From: JAMLJG01 sp035327585
GTDB taxonomy: Bacteria > Verrucomicrobiota > Kiritimatiellia > CAIVKH01
Assembly (NCBI GenBank): GCA_035327585.1
Contig: DAOLDD010000004.1
Span: 1 to 64,000, forward strand
Direction: 5' to 3'
DNA: 64,000 bases
A program made the position numbers and the translations under genes. The notes under the pieces were generated by a model. The model made no database searches, had not been told where the DNA came from, and was given only the letters and a program-made list of their open reading frames with translations. Positions 39,873-49,400 of the stretch are shown here, in pieces; the first letter of the stretch is position 1; every line of letters starts with the position of its first letter.

Positions 39873-42047
39873 CTACGGGGTGTTCACGAGATACTGCCAC
39901 GCCTGGCGCACGCCGTAGAACGGGTTGTCGCCCTGCATCGGGGTGGACTGGTCCACGATGGGACTGTTGTGGCATTTGATGCCGGTGTTCAGGCCTCCCG
40001 CGGGCGGGGCGCTCGTGATCAGTTGGTGCGAGTGGCCAAAGGGCGCCGCCACCGTGTCGACGTTGGTCAACCCGCCGTATGCATTCATGCCCATGACCTG
40101 CCAGTTCGCCTTGTTGCGGGCATAGAACGAGTCGTTGATGTGGTTGAAACCGAAGTAGTGCGACGGATCGGTCTCGCTGGGCGCTTGCAGCCAGCCCGGG
40201 ATGAGGCCGTTGTTGAACTGGTCCTCCGGCGCGGCCACCATGATCGCGCGCGCCACGGCGTGCTGCTTCGCGATGTAGCCCGCGTGGCCGCCGCCCTGCG
40301 AGTGGCCGCCGAGGATGAGGGCCGACCAGTCGATCGAGTGCGTGCCGGCGTCGAACCAGGTGTCCCAGCCCTGCGCCGGATGCTGCGCGTGCAGGTGCAC
40401 CAGCAGTTTGTACAGGCGGTTGCTGATCGAGTTCGCCGCGTTGACGTCGATGAGCGAGGTGAGGTCGTCGCCGGTAAAAATTTCGCCGCGGATGGCATCG
40501 AAGCAGCCGGGGTCGCTGTCGCCTCGCGACTGGCAGAGCTGGTTTACCGTCCACGCGTTGGGGTAGGAGAGCCCGATGGTGTGGTAGCCCTGCAGCGCGG
40601 ACACCTTGAGGAACTGCGTGTAGTCCGCGGGCGAGGCGTACGAGCCGGCGAAGAACACGACGAGCCGTCCCTGCTTCGAGTTGTTGCTGTTGCCGAACAC
40701 CAGGTGGGCGCTGTTCCACTTGTTGATCGCGCCGTCGGTGCTGGACGGCGTTACGGAGTAGCTGAAGGCCGGATCGGGCACCGCGAGCGCGGTGCGCGCG
40801 AGTGGTTTCGCGGCCGGCACGGAGTCGATGGCGCGGGACCAGAGGATCGACCCGGTGGGGCCGAACTTGGTCAACAGGGCCTGGCGCTCGAAGTGCACGC
40901 CGTCCACGTCGCTTTCGGAAATTTCCAGCGCGGCGTATACGTTGCCGTTCGCGTCGGCGTCGAGGGCGGTCAGGATTTCCGACTCGCCGGAGGCGAGGGT
41001 GAGCGCGCCCGCGAGCGCGCCGCTGGGCGACCAGCGCGCGATCCACGCGTCGGTGTGGCCGTTGGCCTGATAGCCATAGCCGCCGGTGAAGATGCCGAGC
41101 CGCGTGGCCGCCACGGCCAGGGCGAGTTCGTCCTGCGCGGTGCCGAACTGCTGGATCCAGTCGCGATTGCCGTTCAGGGTGTGCCGGGCCATCCACGATT
41201 CAATTTCGATGCGGGTGCGCGGCCCCGCGAGCGCGCCGTCCGTGTAGCCGACGACGCCGATGCCGCCGCGGTCGTCGACGCTGACATCCGTCGCGATGTC
41301 CTCGCCCGCGCTGCCGTACTGGCGCGCCCAGAGCGGAAGCCCGAGCGCGTTGAACCGGGCGACCCAGATGTCGCGCCCGCCCGCGTGCGCGCCCGCGAGC
41401 GGCCCCTCGGTGTAGCCGGTGACGACGGCGGAACCGTCCGGCGCGATCGCCACGCCGTACGCCATGTCGTCGCCCTTGGTCCCGAACTGGCGCACCCACA
41501 GCACGGCGCCGTTCTTGTTGAGCCGCGCAAGCCAGGCGTCCTGGCCGCCCGCGCTCTTGCGAATGGCGCCGACGGTGTGCCCGACGACATAGGTGTTGCC
41601 CGCCGCGTCCGCCGCGATGGCTTCCGCGCCGTCGCCAATGCCGCTGCCGATGTGCCGCGTCCACAGCCGCTGTCCGGTGGGGCTGAACCGCGCCACCCAG
41701 GCATCGTGCCCGCCCAGGTTTTGTCCGTCCAGCGAACCCATGGTGTGCCCGGCGAGATAGACGAACCCGCTGCCATCGACGGCCAGGCCGGACGGGGTTT
41801 CGCTGCTGTCGGAGCCGAACTGTCGGAGCCAGAGGCGCTGGCCCGCGGTCGTATATTTGGCCAGCCAGATGTCCGTGTGCCCGGCATTTTCGCCGCCCGA
41901 ATCGCCCGTGGTGCTGCCCGCGATGTACACAAATGGGAAGCGCGGATCAATTTTGAGCGCCGTGGGGATGTGGTGCACGCTCGCTTGCGCGGCGAAGACC
42001 GCCGCGAACAAAAGGGCGAAAACCGCCCATAATGCATTAATTTTCAT
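39873..42047 (-). CDS. Secreted beta-propeller (SBBP) fused to alpha/beta hydrolase
   Basis: A 724-residue protein. The signal peptide (residues 1-23) is followed by six or seven SBBP-type blades, each built as VYLAGHTxGSL...GGHDAWVARFSPTGQRLWTRxxGS. From about residue 430 a BPSS1187-like alpha/beta hydrolase begins (LVFFAGSYASPADYTQFLKVSALQGYHT) with nucleophile Ser583 in GGHSQGGG and a likely catalytic His in APFGHSHQ. An ATG at 42047 is preferred over upstream frame, which gives no signal peptide. The substrate may be a polymer or ester held by the propeller; that is inference. Confidence 0.8.
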   Translation of the reverse strand: MKINALWAVFALLFAAVFAAQASVHHIPTALKIDPRFPFVYIAGSTTGDSGGENAGHTDIWLAKYTTAGQRLWLRQFGSDSSETPSGLAVDGSGFVYLAGHTMGSLDGQNLGGHDAWVARFSPTGQRLWTRHIGSGIGDGAEAIAADAAGNTYVVGHTVGAIRKSAGGQDAWLARLNKNGAVLWVRQFGTKGDDMAYGVAIAPDGSAVVTGYTEGPLAGAHAGGRDIWVARFNALGLPLWARQYGSAGEDIATDVSVDDRGGIGVVGYTDGALAGPRTRIEIESWMARHTLNGNRDWIQQFGTAQDELALAVAATRLGIFTGGYGYQANGHTDAWIARWSPSGALAGALTLASGESEILTALDADANGNVYAALEISESDVDGVHFERQALLTKFGPTGSILWSRAIDSVPAAKPLARTALAVPDPAFSYSVTPSSTDGAINKWNSAHLVFGNSNNSKQGRLVVFFAGSYASPADYTQFLKVSALQGYHTIGLSYPNAWTVNQLCQSRGDSDPGCFDAIRGEIFTGDDLTSLIDVNAANSISNRLYKLLVHLHAQHPAQGWDTWFDAGTHSIDWSALILGGHSQGGGHAGYIAKQHAVARAIMVAAPEDQFNNGLIPGWLQAPSETDPSHYFGFNHINDSFYARNKANWQVMGMNAYGGLTNVDTVAAPFGHSHQLITSAPPAGGLNTGIKCHNSPIVDQSTPMQGDNPFYGVRQAWQYLVNTP

Positions 42048-42241
42048 ACCTAGGGTCTCCCGCGGGTTCCGAGGACGCCATCCCGGCGTCCGAGCAGGTG
42101 TTATGAAGCATAAATCATGCCCGCCCGTCCCCGGCTTCGCGAAAACCGACCCCCTCGCGGTTGATTCGGCGAGAATAATGCGCTGGCATCGTGTGGGCAT
42201 TCCGTACAGATTAGCGCGTGCCTGAAAGGATTTGTGTTCCC

Positions 42242-43144
42242 ATGCGCGCATTGTTCTCTTTTCTGATCGTTGTCGGGATTGCGGTTTCCTCGTGGGCCCA
42301 GGCGCTCACCATCGTGCACGACCCGGTCCCGTTCGCCGTACGCGGCCAGCCCCTGACGCTCAAGGCGAAGGTCGATGGCGCGTCGCCCCAGTCGGTAACC
42401 TTGTACTACGCGCTGTTCCGGGATGCGGCGCCGTTCCGCGTCGCGATGAAGGGCACGGGGCTTGGCTACTATGTCGGCGCCATCGAGGCCAATTTGCTGG
42501 GCGGCGTGGACAGCGTTTCCTACTACATCGAGGCGCAGGACGAGAATGGCGCGCTGGCCGAGACGCCGTGGTATGACGTGAAGTTCCGCGACCCGCGCCC
42601 GTCCGAGCGGCCCGCTTCCGCGAATCCGCCCGCCCCCGCGCCGGCGGGGCCCGCTCCGGCCGTGCCCATGCCGGTGGAGAGCGAAAGCAGTTGGAAAACG
42701 CCCGCGCTGATCGTCGGAGGCGCGGCCATCGTGCTCGGCGGCGCCTACGCGATTTCGGACAGCGGCGGCGGCGGTGGTGGTGGTGGCGGCGGCGGCGGCG
42801 ATTCGTCCACCAACGCGCCGGGCACCTATGTCGGCGCCGTGACGACCTGCACAACCCCATCGGGCGAAGCGACCACCTGCGAGTCGCGCAGCTTCAGCAT
42901 CCTGATCGATTCGCGCAACGTCGTGTTCAGCGAGAGCATCCGACCCGGCCAGCAGCTCACCGGCCAGTTGGTCAACAACAAGTTCACGCTGACCGCCATC
43001 GTCAACAGCGGCGGCACCAACGGGACCATCAACTACAACGGCACCTGGGTGAACAACAGCGTCGTCGGGCAGATCACCGGCAGCGCAACGTCCGCCGCCG
43101 GCCCCGTCGCCTATTCCGGCACCTTCAGCGCGGATCGCCAATAA
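42242..43144 (+). CDS. Secreted membrane-anchored protein with poly-Gly hinge
   Basis: A 300-residue protein: signal peptide (RALFSFLIVVGIAVSSWA), a beta domain (ALTIVHDPVPFAVRGQPLTL...GGVDSVSYYIEAQDENG) like extracellular Ig-type units, a Pro/Ala linker, a single membrane-like helix (TPALIVGGAAIVLGGAYAIS), a run of twelve glycines, and a C-terminal beta domain (YVGAVTTCTTPSGEATTCESRSFSILIDSRN). The stop lies inside the convergent nagB end (20-base overlap). Its function is unknown. Confidence 0.6.
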   Translation: MRALFSFLIVVGIAVSSWAQALTIVHDPVPFAVRGQPLTLKAKVDGASPQSVTLYYALFRDAAPFRVAMKGTGLGYYVGAIEANLLGGVDSVSYYIEAQDENGALAETPWYDVKFRDPRPSERPASANPPAPAPAGPAPAVPMPVESESSWKTPALIVGGAAIVLGGAYAISDSGGGGGGGGGGGGDSSTNAPGTYVGAVTTCTTPSGEATTCESRSFSILIDSRNVVFSESIRPGQQLTGQLVNNKFTLTAIVNSGGTNGTINYNGTWVNNSVVGQITGSATSAAGPVAYSGTFSADRQ

Positions 43145-43934
43145 CGCGGCGCGCGTCGGCCCAGTCCGGTTCGGTCGCGAAGATCCAGCGGTAGTACTCG
43201 CCGCCCTTCAGGCGCGACGCGGCTTCCTCGTCCACGATGACTTTGCAGTCCTCGTGCAACTGGATCGCGGTGGCGGACACCATGGAGGTGACGGGACCTT
43301 CGACCGCCTGCGCGAGGATTTCGGCCTTTTCCGCGCCGGTGACGACCACGACCAGCTTGCGCGCTTCAAGGATCGTGCCGACGCCCATCGTCAGCGCGCG
43401 GCGCGGCACGCGGTTGGGATCGCCGCCGAACAAGCCCGCGTTTTGCTGGAGCGTCGCCGGGGTGAGCGCCTTGTCGCGCGTGCGCGAACGCAGGGCGGAC
43501 AGCGGTTCGTTGAAGCCAATGTGGCCGGACACGCCGATCCCGAGCAGTTGCAGGTCGATGCCGCCGCAGCGTTTGATCGTGTCCTCGTACGCGCGGCACG
43601 CGGCCTTGAGGTCCGCCGCCATGCCGTCGGGCAGATACGTATTTCGCGGATCGATGTTCACGCGCGTGAAGAGCTGCGTGTTCATGTAGTGGCGATACGA
43701 ATTCGGGTCGTCGGGCGGCAGGCCGATGTATTCGTCGAGGTTGAACGTGCGGCAGCGGGAGAAGTCGAGGCCCTCCTCGCGGTGCATGCGCGCGAGCCGG
43801 GCATAGACGCGCTCCATCGTGCGACCGGTCGCGAGACCGAGCACGCTGTCCGGCACGTCGCGCAGTTGGCGGCCAATGAGCCACGCGCCGAGCAGGGCCG
43901 CGCGGTCCGCGTCGGGGAGAATGATGACTTCCAT
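43125..43934 (-). CDS. nagB: Glucosamine-6-phosphate deaminase
   Basis: A 269-residue deaminase/isomerase converting glucosamine-6-phosphate to fructose-6-phosphate and ammonia. Family blocks are present: LATGRTMERVYARLARMH, the active-site FNLDEYIGL (catalytic Asp), GIGVSGHIGFNEP (Ser for the usual Asn) with the catalytic His, and ALTMGVGTILEARKLVVVVTG. The C-terminus is intact (EYYRWIFATEPD). It is the last gene of the ROK kinase-GNAT-PIG-L-NagB operon, five bases after the PIG-L stop, and completes an amino-sugar degradation route. Confidence 0.95.
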   Translation of the reverse strand: MEVIILPDADRAALLGAWLIGRQLRDVPDSVLGLATGRTMERVYARLARMHREEGLDFSRCRTFNLDEYIGLPPDDPNSYRHYMNTQLFTRVNIDPRNTYLPDGMAADLKAACRAYEDTIKRCGGIDLQLLGIGVSGHIGFNEPLSALRSRTRDKALTPATLQQNAGLFGGDPNRVPRRALTMGVGTILEARKLVVVVTGAEKAEILAQAVEGPVTSMVSATAIQLHEDCKVIVDEEAASRLKGGEYYRWIFATEPDWADARRVIGDPR

Positions 43935-43939
43935 GAGTG

Positions 43940-44800
43940 TTATTCCTTGAAGAGCGCGGCGAGATCGTCGCCCGCGCCGATGAGTTTTCCGCCTTCGTGG
44001 ACCGGGACCAGCGCCTGGCCGTTCCACGCGCGCAGGCGGTAGAGTGTGGCGAACGCGAAATCAGGCGCCGCGCCGCCCTGGCCGCCGACGACTTCCCCGC
44101 CGCGCCGCACGTTGTCCTGCATCCAGGCCGGCAGGGTCAGGTGGTAGGGGTTGCGCTGCACCTCGCCGACATGGAAGGAGAGCGCGGCCATCAGGTCCGC
44201 CAGGTCGCGCGGCGGAATTTCGACCATCAGGTTCGGCGTCGCCATCGCGCCCCAGAACTCCGTTTCCACCACGAAGCAGCGGAGTTGCGGGCAGGCCGCG
44301 AGGGCGTCCAACACGAGCAGGTGCGTCCCGATGTGCGTGCTGTTCCAGTCCGCGTCGTGCGGCACGAGGATCGCGCGCGGCCGCTGTTCGCGCAGGAGCG
44401 CGGCGATGGTCTCCACCATGGCGGCCCAGCGGGCGGGTTCCCGTTCGCGCGTTTCCCTGTTGACGCCTTCGAGGCCGTGCGGCCCGGTGGCGACCAGGTC
44501 GAATCCGAGATACGCGCAGGCGTCCGCCAATTCCTTCCAGCGCGCCGCCTGGCGATCCTTCCGGCTGCCCTGCGTAACGGCGACGTTGACCACGCGCCAG
44601 CGGCATTCCCGCTGCAGGCGCAGCGCGAGGCCGCCGATGATGCACTCGTCGTCCGGGTGCGGGGAGAAGACGAGGACGCGCGGTGCGCGCGCAGCCGGCG
44701 CGCGGCGTCGCGGCGCGGCCAGTCCGCCCAGAGGCAGTGTGCGCCCCCGTGTTTGCAGGGCCAGCAGGCGGTTCAACAGCGAACGATACGGGTTTTTCAT
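43940..44800 (-). CDS. PIG-L family deacetylase
   Basis: A 286-residue zinc-dependent deacetylase of the GlcNAc-PI/MshB/BshB type. Motif PHPDDECIIGG (zinc Asp/His and general base) and the second site HDADWNSTHIGTH (HxxH) are intact, and TATLYRLRAWNG-like text closes the domain. In this operon it could remove the acetyl group of an N-acetyl sugar or phosphosugar before NagB, a role normally taken by NagA, which is absent here. The ATG at 44800 is used because it begins the conserved body. Confidence 0.85.
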   Translation of the reverse strand: MKNPYRSLLNRLLALQTRGRTLPLGGLAAPRRRAPAARAPRVLVFSPHPDDECIIGGLALRLQRECRWRVVNVAVTQGSRKDRQAARWKELADACAYLGFDLVATGPHGLEGVNRETREREPARWAAMVETIAALLREQRPRAILVPHDADWNSTHIGTHLLVLDALAACPQLRCFVVETEFWGAMATPNLMVEIPPRDLADLMAALSFHVGEVQRNPYHLTLPAWMQDNVRRGGEVVGGQGGAAPDFAFATLYRLRAWNGQALVPVHEGGKLIGAGDDLAALFKE

Positions 44801-44825
44801 GGGTGTGCCATTGAGCAGTGAACGT

Positions 44826-45395
44826 TCAAAACAATCCGCCGGACAGGGTAGGCGGTTCCGCGGGCCATGCCAGCCCATTCAGGGAGGCCGCCAGCGCGTC
44901 GAGCGGCTGGGGCAGGTCGGCGGGCGGGTGTTCCAGATGAATGCGAACCGGGCGGTAACCGCTCGAGTGGTAGATCGCCGGATCGCCGAATAGCAGCGCA
45001 AAGGGGACGCCCCGGTTGCGAAGCCAGCCGTGGATTTCCGAAAACAACCAGCGCATCAAACCGCGCCCGCGATAGTCCGGATGCACGCACACGTCGGCCA
45101 GGCCCGCGCAGGCCCATGCGCGCCCGGCGGCATGAAGCATTCGGTCGTGGACGCCCGCGTGCGCCGCGAGTCTTCCATCCGGCGCGTGAATGAGCCAGCG
45201 GTGTGGATACGGCTCGTAAAAATAGCGTTGTGCGCGAAACCGCGCGTGTTCCGGCCTACAAAATGCGGCCGACAGCAGCCGGCGCAGCGCGCGGTCGGTC
45301 GCCGGGTCGACGTCCTCGTCCGCCCGATAGACGCAGCGTTCCGTCGGCAGACGGATGCCGCTCCACGGACTGGTTTGTGCCGTCAGCGTCGTCAT
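44826..45395 (-). CDS. GNAT-family acetyltransferase
   Basis: A 189-residue N-acetyltransferase with the acetyl-CoA loop VCVHPDYRGRGLMRWLFSEI and the following strand VPFALLFGDPAIYHSSGYRPV. It starts with ATGA overlapping the ROK kinase stop and sits 25 bases before PIG-L. An acetyltransferase next to a deacetylase in an amino-sugar operon suggests work on sugar amino groups, but GNAT substrates cannot be read from sequence. Confidence 0.8.
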   Translation of the reverse strand: MTTLTAQTSPWSGIRLPTERCVYRADEDVDPATDRALRRLLSAAFCRPEHARFRAQRYFYEPYPHRWLIHAPDGRLAAHAGVHDRMLHAAGRAWACAGLADVCVHPDYRGRGLMRWLFSEIHGWLRNRGVPFALLFGDPAIYHSSGYRPVRIHLEHPPADLPQPLDALAASLNGLAWPAEPPTLSGGLF

Positions 45396-46798
45396 GTCGT
45401 GGCCAGGGGCGGCAGGCTGGCGGCGGCCACGGCCTGTCCGACGCGCCGCGATTTCTCATCGGGCACCCGCACGCGAAACGGTGCGCCGACCTCGCCGTAC
45501 AGTTCCTGCAGCACGCAGCTCGCCGAGGCCATCAGGATCTCGCCGCCGCGCCCCGAGGTCACGCGGCCGAGAATCAGCACGTCGGAGAAGGGATAGAACT
45601 GGTGATAGAGCGGCAGCGTGTGGCCGAGGTAGCCGCCAATCGTTTCAAAAATCCGTTCCGCGCGGTGATCGCCCTCCGCCGCGAGCTTCTGCACGTGAAG
45701 GAGGCGCTCCGGCAGCGGCATCTCCGGCGCGAGCTCGATGCCCGCCGCGGGCAGCAGCCGGCTGACGGCTTGCTGGGAAAAATACTGCGCGCCGACGCCT
45801 GCCGCGCCCGACCACTCGTCGCGCGGCGCGTCAGGCCGTGCGTCCACCGGCGCGAACGCGAGCTCGTTGAGCCAGCCGAGAATGCGGCCGTTGGGATCAA
45901 TATAGCCCGCCGCCTCGCTCGATCCCATCGCGATGCCGAGAATGCCCGGCCGGTTCCACGCCATCGCGCCGGCGAGCGCCGTGACGTCGCCGTCGTTCGC
46001 CACCGCCAGCGGCACACCCCACTCGGCCTGGAGCCGGTGGAACAGCGTTTTCACGTCGCGTTCAAAACGATCGGGGGCGACGGCGCGGAAGAGGGAGGCC
46101 ACCATGATCTTGTTGTCCACAATGATGCCGGCGGAACTGCCGCCGATGGCATCCACGCGGGGCAGGTGGGCGGCGGCCTGCCGGAGGCCGTCGTTGAGGC
46201 GCTGGTAGTGATAGGCCGGGTCCGGTTCGACCACCGGGTGCCAGGGGAACTCCGCGCTGAAGACGGGTTCCCCATCGCGCACCGCGGCGATTTTGTAGTC
46301 GCTCGCGCCGAGGTCGAACCCGATGCGGCAGCCGTCGCGATGGCCGCCGAGCGCCTGTCCGCCCTCCGATGCCGCGGGCAGGCCGGCCAGATCCACCGCC
46401 TTCACGGCGAGCGGGCGATCGAACGCGCGGGCCATCAGTCCGGCGTCGAAGTGCATGGAGCCGCCCGGCTCGAAAGCCTGTGCGAGGAGCCGTTGGATCG
46501 TTTCCGGCGCCGCAACGTGCACCGTCGCGCCGCCGCGCGCCCAGAGCAGGAACTTCAACGTATGCCGGAGATAGGCGGCGGATTCCGCCTCATGACCGTT
46601 TCCCGGCCCGAGGATGCGGCCTTCCCAGCGGCTGATTTCCCCTTCCGTGCGTTCAATGGCGAATCCGACGGCAACCGCGCGGGGATCCCGTGCGGCGCGC
46701 AGTTCATAGTCGAGCCGGAGTTTGCCGAGCGGCTGGAATCGCGCGTCCAGGGGCAAGCGGACGTGCGGCGGTGCGTCATTCAGGGCGGGTTGGTTCAT
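45392..46798 (-). CDS. ROK-family sugar kinase with N-terminal extension
   Basis: A 468-residue protein. The ROK kinase core starts near residue 150: RIGFDLGASDYKIAAV (phosphate loop), VDAIGGSSAG, PLAVANDGDVTALAGA (catalytic Asp) and a C-terminal SDVLILGRVTSGRGGE. It lacks the HTH, so it is a kinase rather than a repressor. The first ~150 residues (ending GGATVHVAAPETIQRLLAQAF) are an unusual extra domain. Within this operon a GlcNAc- or glucosamine-type 6-kinase activity would feed NagB. GAGGAG precedes the start, and the gene reads from the divergent operator region at 46.8 kb. Confidence 0.8.
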   Translation of the reverse strand: MNQPALNDAPPHVRLPLDARFQPLGKLRLDYELRAARDPRAVAVGFAIERTEGEISRWEGRILGPGNGHEAESAAYLRHTLKFLLWARGGATVHVAAPETIQRLLAQAFEPGGSMHFDAGLMARAFDRPLAVKAVDLAGLPAASEGGQALGGHRDGCRIGFDLGASDYKIAAVRDGEPVFSAEFPWHPVVEPDPAYHYQRLNDGLRQAAAHLPRVDAIGGSSAGIIVDNKIMVASLFRAVAPDRFERDVKTLFHRLQAEWGVPLAVANDGDVTALAGAMAWNRPGILGIAMGSSEAAGYIDPNGRILGWLNELAFAPVDARPDAPRDEWSGAAGVGAQYFSQQAVSRLLPAAGIELAPEMPLPERLLHVQKLAAEGDHRAERIFETIGGYLGHTLPLYHQFYPFSDVLILGRVTSGRGGEILMASASCVLQELYGEVGAPFRVRVPDEKSRRVGQAVAAASLPPLATT

Positions 46799-46822
46799 GG
46801 CGCTCTCCTCGAAAGGGCGTGC

Positions 46823-46876
46823 TTGACATATAAATTTGAAGCAACAAATCTATGCGAATTGTCGCGGTGATGTCAA
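46823..46876. promoter_or_regulatory. Divergent promoters with ROK-type operator, site 1
   Basis: TTGACA (46823-46828) faces right toward the epimerase and TGTCAA (46871-46876) is the -35 facing left toward the ROK kinase, with TAGATT as a possible -10 at 46847-46852. Between them is TTTGAAGCAACAAA (46835-46848), which resembles the cleaner repeats at 49.3 and 59.0 kb. It fits control of both genes by one dimeric repressor. Inferred from sequence pattern. Confidence 0.5.
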
Positions 46877-46903
46877 GGGGTCGTTTTTATTCAGGAGGCG
46901 GGC

Positions 46904-47845
46904 ATGGCGGGAAGGTATCTGATTACGGGCGGGTGCGGCTTCATCGGATCGCATCTCGCGGAGGCCCTGGTGGGGGCGGGCGCGGTGGTGCGCGTGCTGG
47001 ACAATCTGTCCAGCGGGCGCCGCGAGAATATCGCCGCCGTGTCCGCGGACGTGGAGTTGATTGAAGCGGATGTCCGGGACGCGGACGCCGTGCGGCGCGC
47101 GGCGTCGGGTATGGACGGCATATTCCACGAGGCGGCGTTGGTGTCGGTTTTCGATTCGGTGGCGCGCCCGCGGGACAACCATGACATCAACGGAACCGGC
47201 ACGCTGAACGTCGTGCTTGCGGCGCGCGAGGAGGGCGTGGGGCGGATCGTCTTCGCGAGCACGGCGGCGGTGTACGGCAACGACCCGGAACTGCCGAAGC
47301 GCGAGACGATGCGGCCGTGCCCCGAATCGCCCTACGCCGTGGCGAAGCTGAGCGGCGAACACTACCTGCGCATCGCGCGCTCGCTGTACGGGCTCGAAAC
47401 GGTGGCGCTGCGCTACTTCAATGTGTTCGGGCCGCGCCAAGACCCGCGGTCGCCCTATTCGGGCGTCGTCTCGCGGTTCGTCGATTGCCTTCGTTCCGGC
47501 GCCCCGCCGGTGATTTTCGGGGATGGGCTGCAATCGCGCGATTTCGTCTTCGTGCGTGACGTGGTGCAGGCCAACCTGCGGGCGATGCAGGTTCCCGGGG
47601 GCGGGCACGGCGAGGTGTTTAACGTCGCCTCGGGCCGCACCGCGACGCTGCGCGACCTGCTCGCCGCGCTGGCCCGGCTGGCGGGCCGTGAAATGAACCC
47701 GGTCTGTGAAGCGGCGCGTCCCGGCGACATCCGGCACTCCGCCGCCGCGATCGACCGCGCCCGCGCCATCCTCGGCTATACGCCGGCGTTCGACCTGGAG
47801 GCCGGGCTGCGGGAGCTGCTCATGCATGAGAACCTCCACGCCTGA
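46904..47845 (+). CDS. NAD-dependent UDP-sugar epimerase (GalE/WbpP type)
   Basis: A 313-residue short-chain dehydrogenase-type epimerase: the nucleotide loop GGCGFIGSHLAE, DNLSSGRRENI, ASTAAVYGN and the catalytic YAVAKLSGE (Tyr-x3-Lys), plus ALRYFNVFGPRQDPRSPYSGV typical of UDP-GlcNAc/UDP-Glc 4-epimerases. AGGAGG precedes the ATG. Next to an N-acetylhexosamine kinase it could interconvert UDP-GalNAc and UDP-GlcNAc, but the exact sugar is not determined. Confidence 0.88.
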   Translation: MAGRYLITGGCGFIGSHLAEALVGAGAVVRVLDNLSSGRRENIAAVSADVELIEADVRDADAVRRAASGMDGIFHEAALVSVFDSVARPRDNHDINGTGTLNVVLAAREEGVGRIVFASTAAVYGNDPELPKRETMRPCPESPYAVAKLSGEHYLRIARSLYGLETVALRYFNVFGPRQDPRSPYSGVVSRFVDCLRSGAPPVIFGDGLQSRDFVFVRDVVQANLRAMQVPGGGHGEVFNVASGRTATLRDLLAALARLAGREMNPVCEAARPGDIRHSAAAIDRARAILGYTPAFDLEAGLRELLMHENLHA

Positions 47846-48005
47846 GCGAAAACCGCTTTTGCGCGCGATGCCGGCCTCGTGGCGGCGCGGAATCCTTCGC
47901 CGATCCCGCGTGTCGTAATGATTTGGGTCCTACTTCTTTATTCCCTCCGTCGTTGTGGTCGTGCTACAAACGCCGCGCGTACATGCGCCGGTGTTGTCCG
48001 CCACG

Positions 48006-49250
48006 ATGAAATCGCCCCGAAAGCAACTCGCCCAATACATCGCCACCCGCATCAACCTGAACAGCCTTGAAAGTTCCCGGCCTGTTCTGGAGTACCTTGC
48101 GGACCGCGGCCACGTTTCGCTTTCACAAATCGCCGGCGCGCTGAACCTCTCGCGCGGCACGTGCAACCTGCATCTGCAGCGGCTCGAACACGAACAATAC
48201 ATCCGGCGCTTCGAGTCGAAGCGCCGCGGGGCCGGGCGTCCGACCGTGATCTGGGGCTGGGACGAGCCGAACAACCTCACGCTGTCGCTGGTGTTCGACG
48301 TGCCGTTCCTGCACGCGAGCGTGGCGGACTTCGGGTTGAATCCCATCCTGCGCGAGGTGCGCGACCTCACCGGAGTCGAGTCCCGCGAGGAATTATCGAA
48401 ATTGGTGGAGGATTTTTCCGCGCGGGCGCGCGACATGGCGGCCCAGCGGGGCGCCCGCCTGCGTCAGGCGATGGTCTATCTGCCCGGCCTGCTGGACCCG
48501 GTGACGGGGGCGGTGCGCAAGGCGGCCAACTTTCCGCTGCTCGAGGGGATTGATTTTCGTCCCCTGATCGCCGCCTCCGCCGAGCTCTCCTGCCGCACCG
48601 CGCCGCTCGGTCTTGCGTACTATTTTGGCGAAAGCGAGTCGCTGCCGCGCGATGCGAACACGATGATCATTTATTGGGATCTTGGCGTCGGCGTCGCGTT
48701 CGGACACGGGGACCACATTTGTTCGCTGGGCGTGAACCGGGAGGATGGCAAACCGACGCTGCCGGAACTCGGCCATGTACGCATCGAAAAAAATGGACGC
48801 CGCTGCCATTGCGGACGCCAGGGCTGCCTGGAGGCGTACACCGGAGGCTGGGCTCTGATGGACATGCTGAAGCGGAAATCCGCGCACCGGTTGGGTGACC
48901 TGATCCGGCTGGTCGAGCATGGCGACGGCGAGGCGCTGCGGCTCGCCCGCGGGGCGGCGGAACTGCTCGGGCGGCATCTCGCCTGGGCCATCCAGGTCAT
49001 GGGCACCGACTGCATTCGCGTGTGCGGCCCGATGACGCCGGTGTTCGAGCGGGTGCACGATGCTTTCGTTCGTGGCCTGTCCGAACTGCTTACGCAGGAG
49101 GAGGTCAAGCGCCTGAATCCCTCCGCGAGTCCCGTGCGCGAGGAACGCTTCCTGCGCGGCGCACACCGCCTCGCGCGCCGCCTGTTCACGCACCCGGACG
49201 AATACGGCCTGCTGCTCCAAACTCCGGAATCGCTCGAACGTCACGCGTAA
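48006..49250 (+). CDS. ROK-family transcriptional repressor (NagC/XylR type)
   Basis: A 414-residue regulator: winged helix at residues 30-62 (LSQIAGALNLSRGTCNLHLQRLE), then a ROK sugar-sensing domain with IIYWDLGVGVAFGHG and the zinc site CHCGRQGCLEAY. It is the natural candidate to bind the repeated operators at 46.8, 49.3 and 59.0 kb and release them with an amino-sugar ligand. The ATG at 48006 has no strong ribosome site, so the start is moderately certain. The 160 bases before it hold no recognisable operator. Confidence 0.88.
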   Translation: MKSPRKQLAQYIATRINLNSLESSRPVLEYLADRGHVSLSQIAGALNLSRGTCNLHLQRLEHEQYIRRFESKRRGAGRPTVIWGWDEPNNLTLSLVFDVPFLHASVADFGLNPILREVRDLTGVESREELSKLVEDFSARARDMAAQRGARLRQAMVYLPGLLDPVTGAVRKAANFPLLEGIDFRPLIAASAELSCRTAPLGLAYYFGESESLPRDANTMIIYWDLGVGVAFGHGDHICSLGVNREDGKPTLPELGHVRIEKNGRRCHCGRQGCLEAYTGGWALMDMLKRKSAHRLGDLIRLVEHGDGEALRLARGAAELLGRHLAWAIQVMGTDCIRVCGPMTPVFERVHDAFVRGLSELLTQEEVKRLNPSASPVREERFLRGAHRLARRLFTHPDEYGLLLQTPESLERHA

Positions 49251-49326
49251 ACGCGCGGACCGAGATGCGAATACCGCGTCACCGCGGCAAACAATCCAGG
49301 CGAATTCGCCGGCGCGGCGATTTATA

Positions 49327-49356
49327 TTTGACACATCAAAACTATTGGCGTACATC
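49327..49356 (+). promoter_or_regulatory. Promoter with ROK-type operator, site 2
   Basis: TTGACA (49328-49333), a 17-base spacer and TACATC (49351-49356) form a good promoter for the N-acetylhexosamine kinase gene. Overlapping it, TTTGACACATCAAA (49327-49340) is a perfect 5-bp inverted repeat with a 4-base spacer. This is the cleanest of the three matching sites. Confidence 0.6.
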
Positions 49357-49400
49357 TCGTGCCCAGCAGGCGGAACCAGGTTGATCGCCGGGAGTGGAAC

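Noticed and set aside
48006..49250. ROK protein as a sugar kinase
   Set aside because: A complete N-terminal winged helix and a zinc motif CHCGRQGC favour a repressor; the kinase is the 45392-46798 gene.
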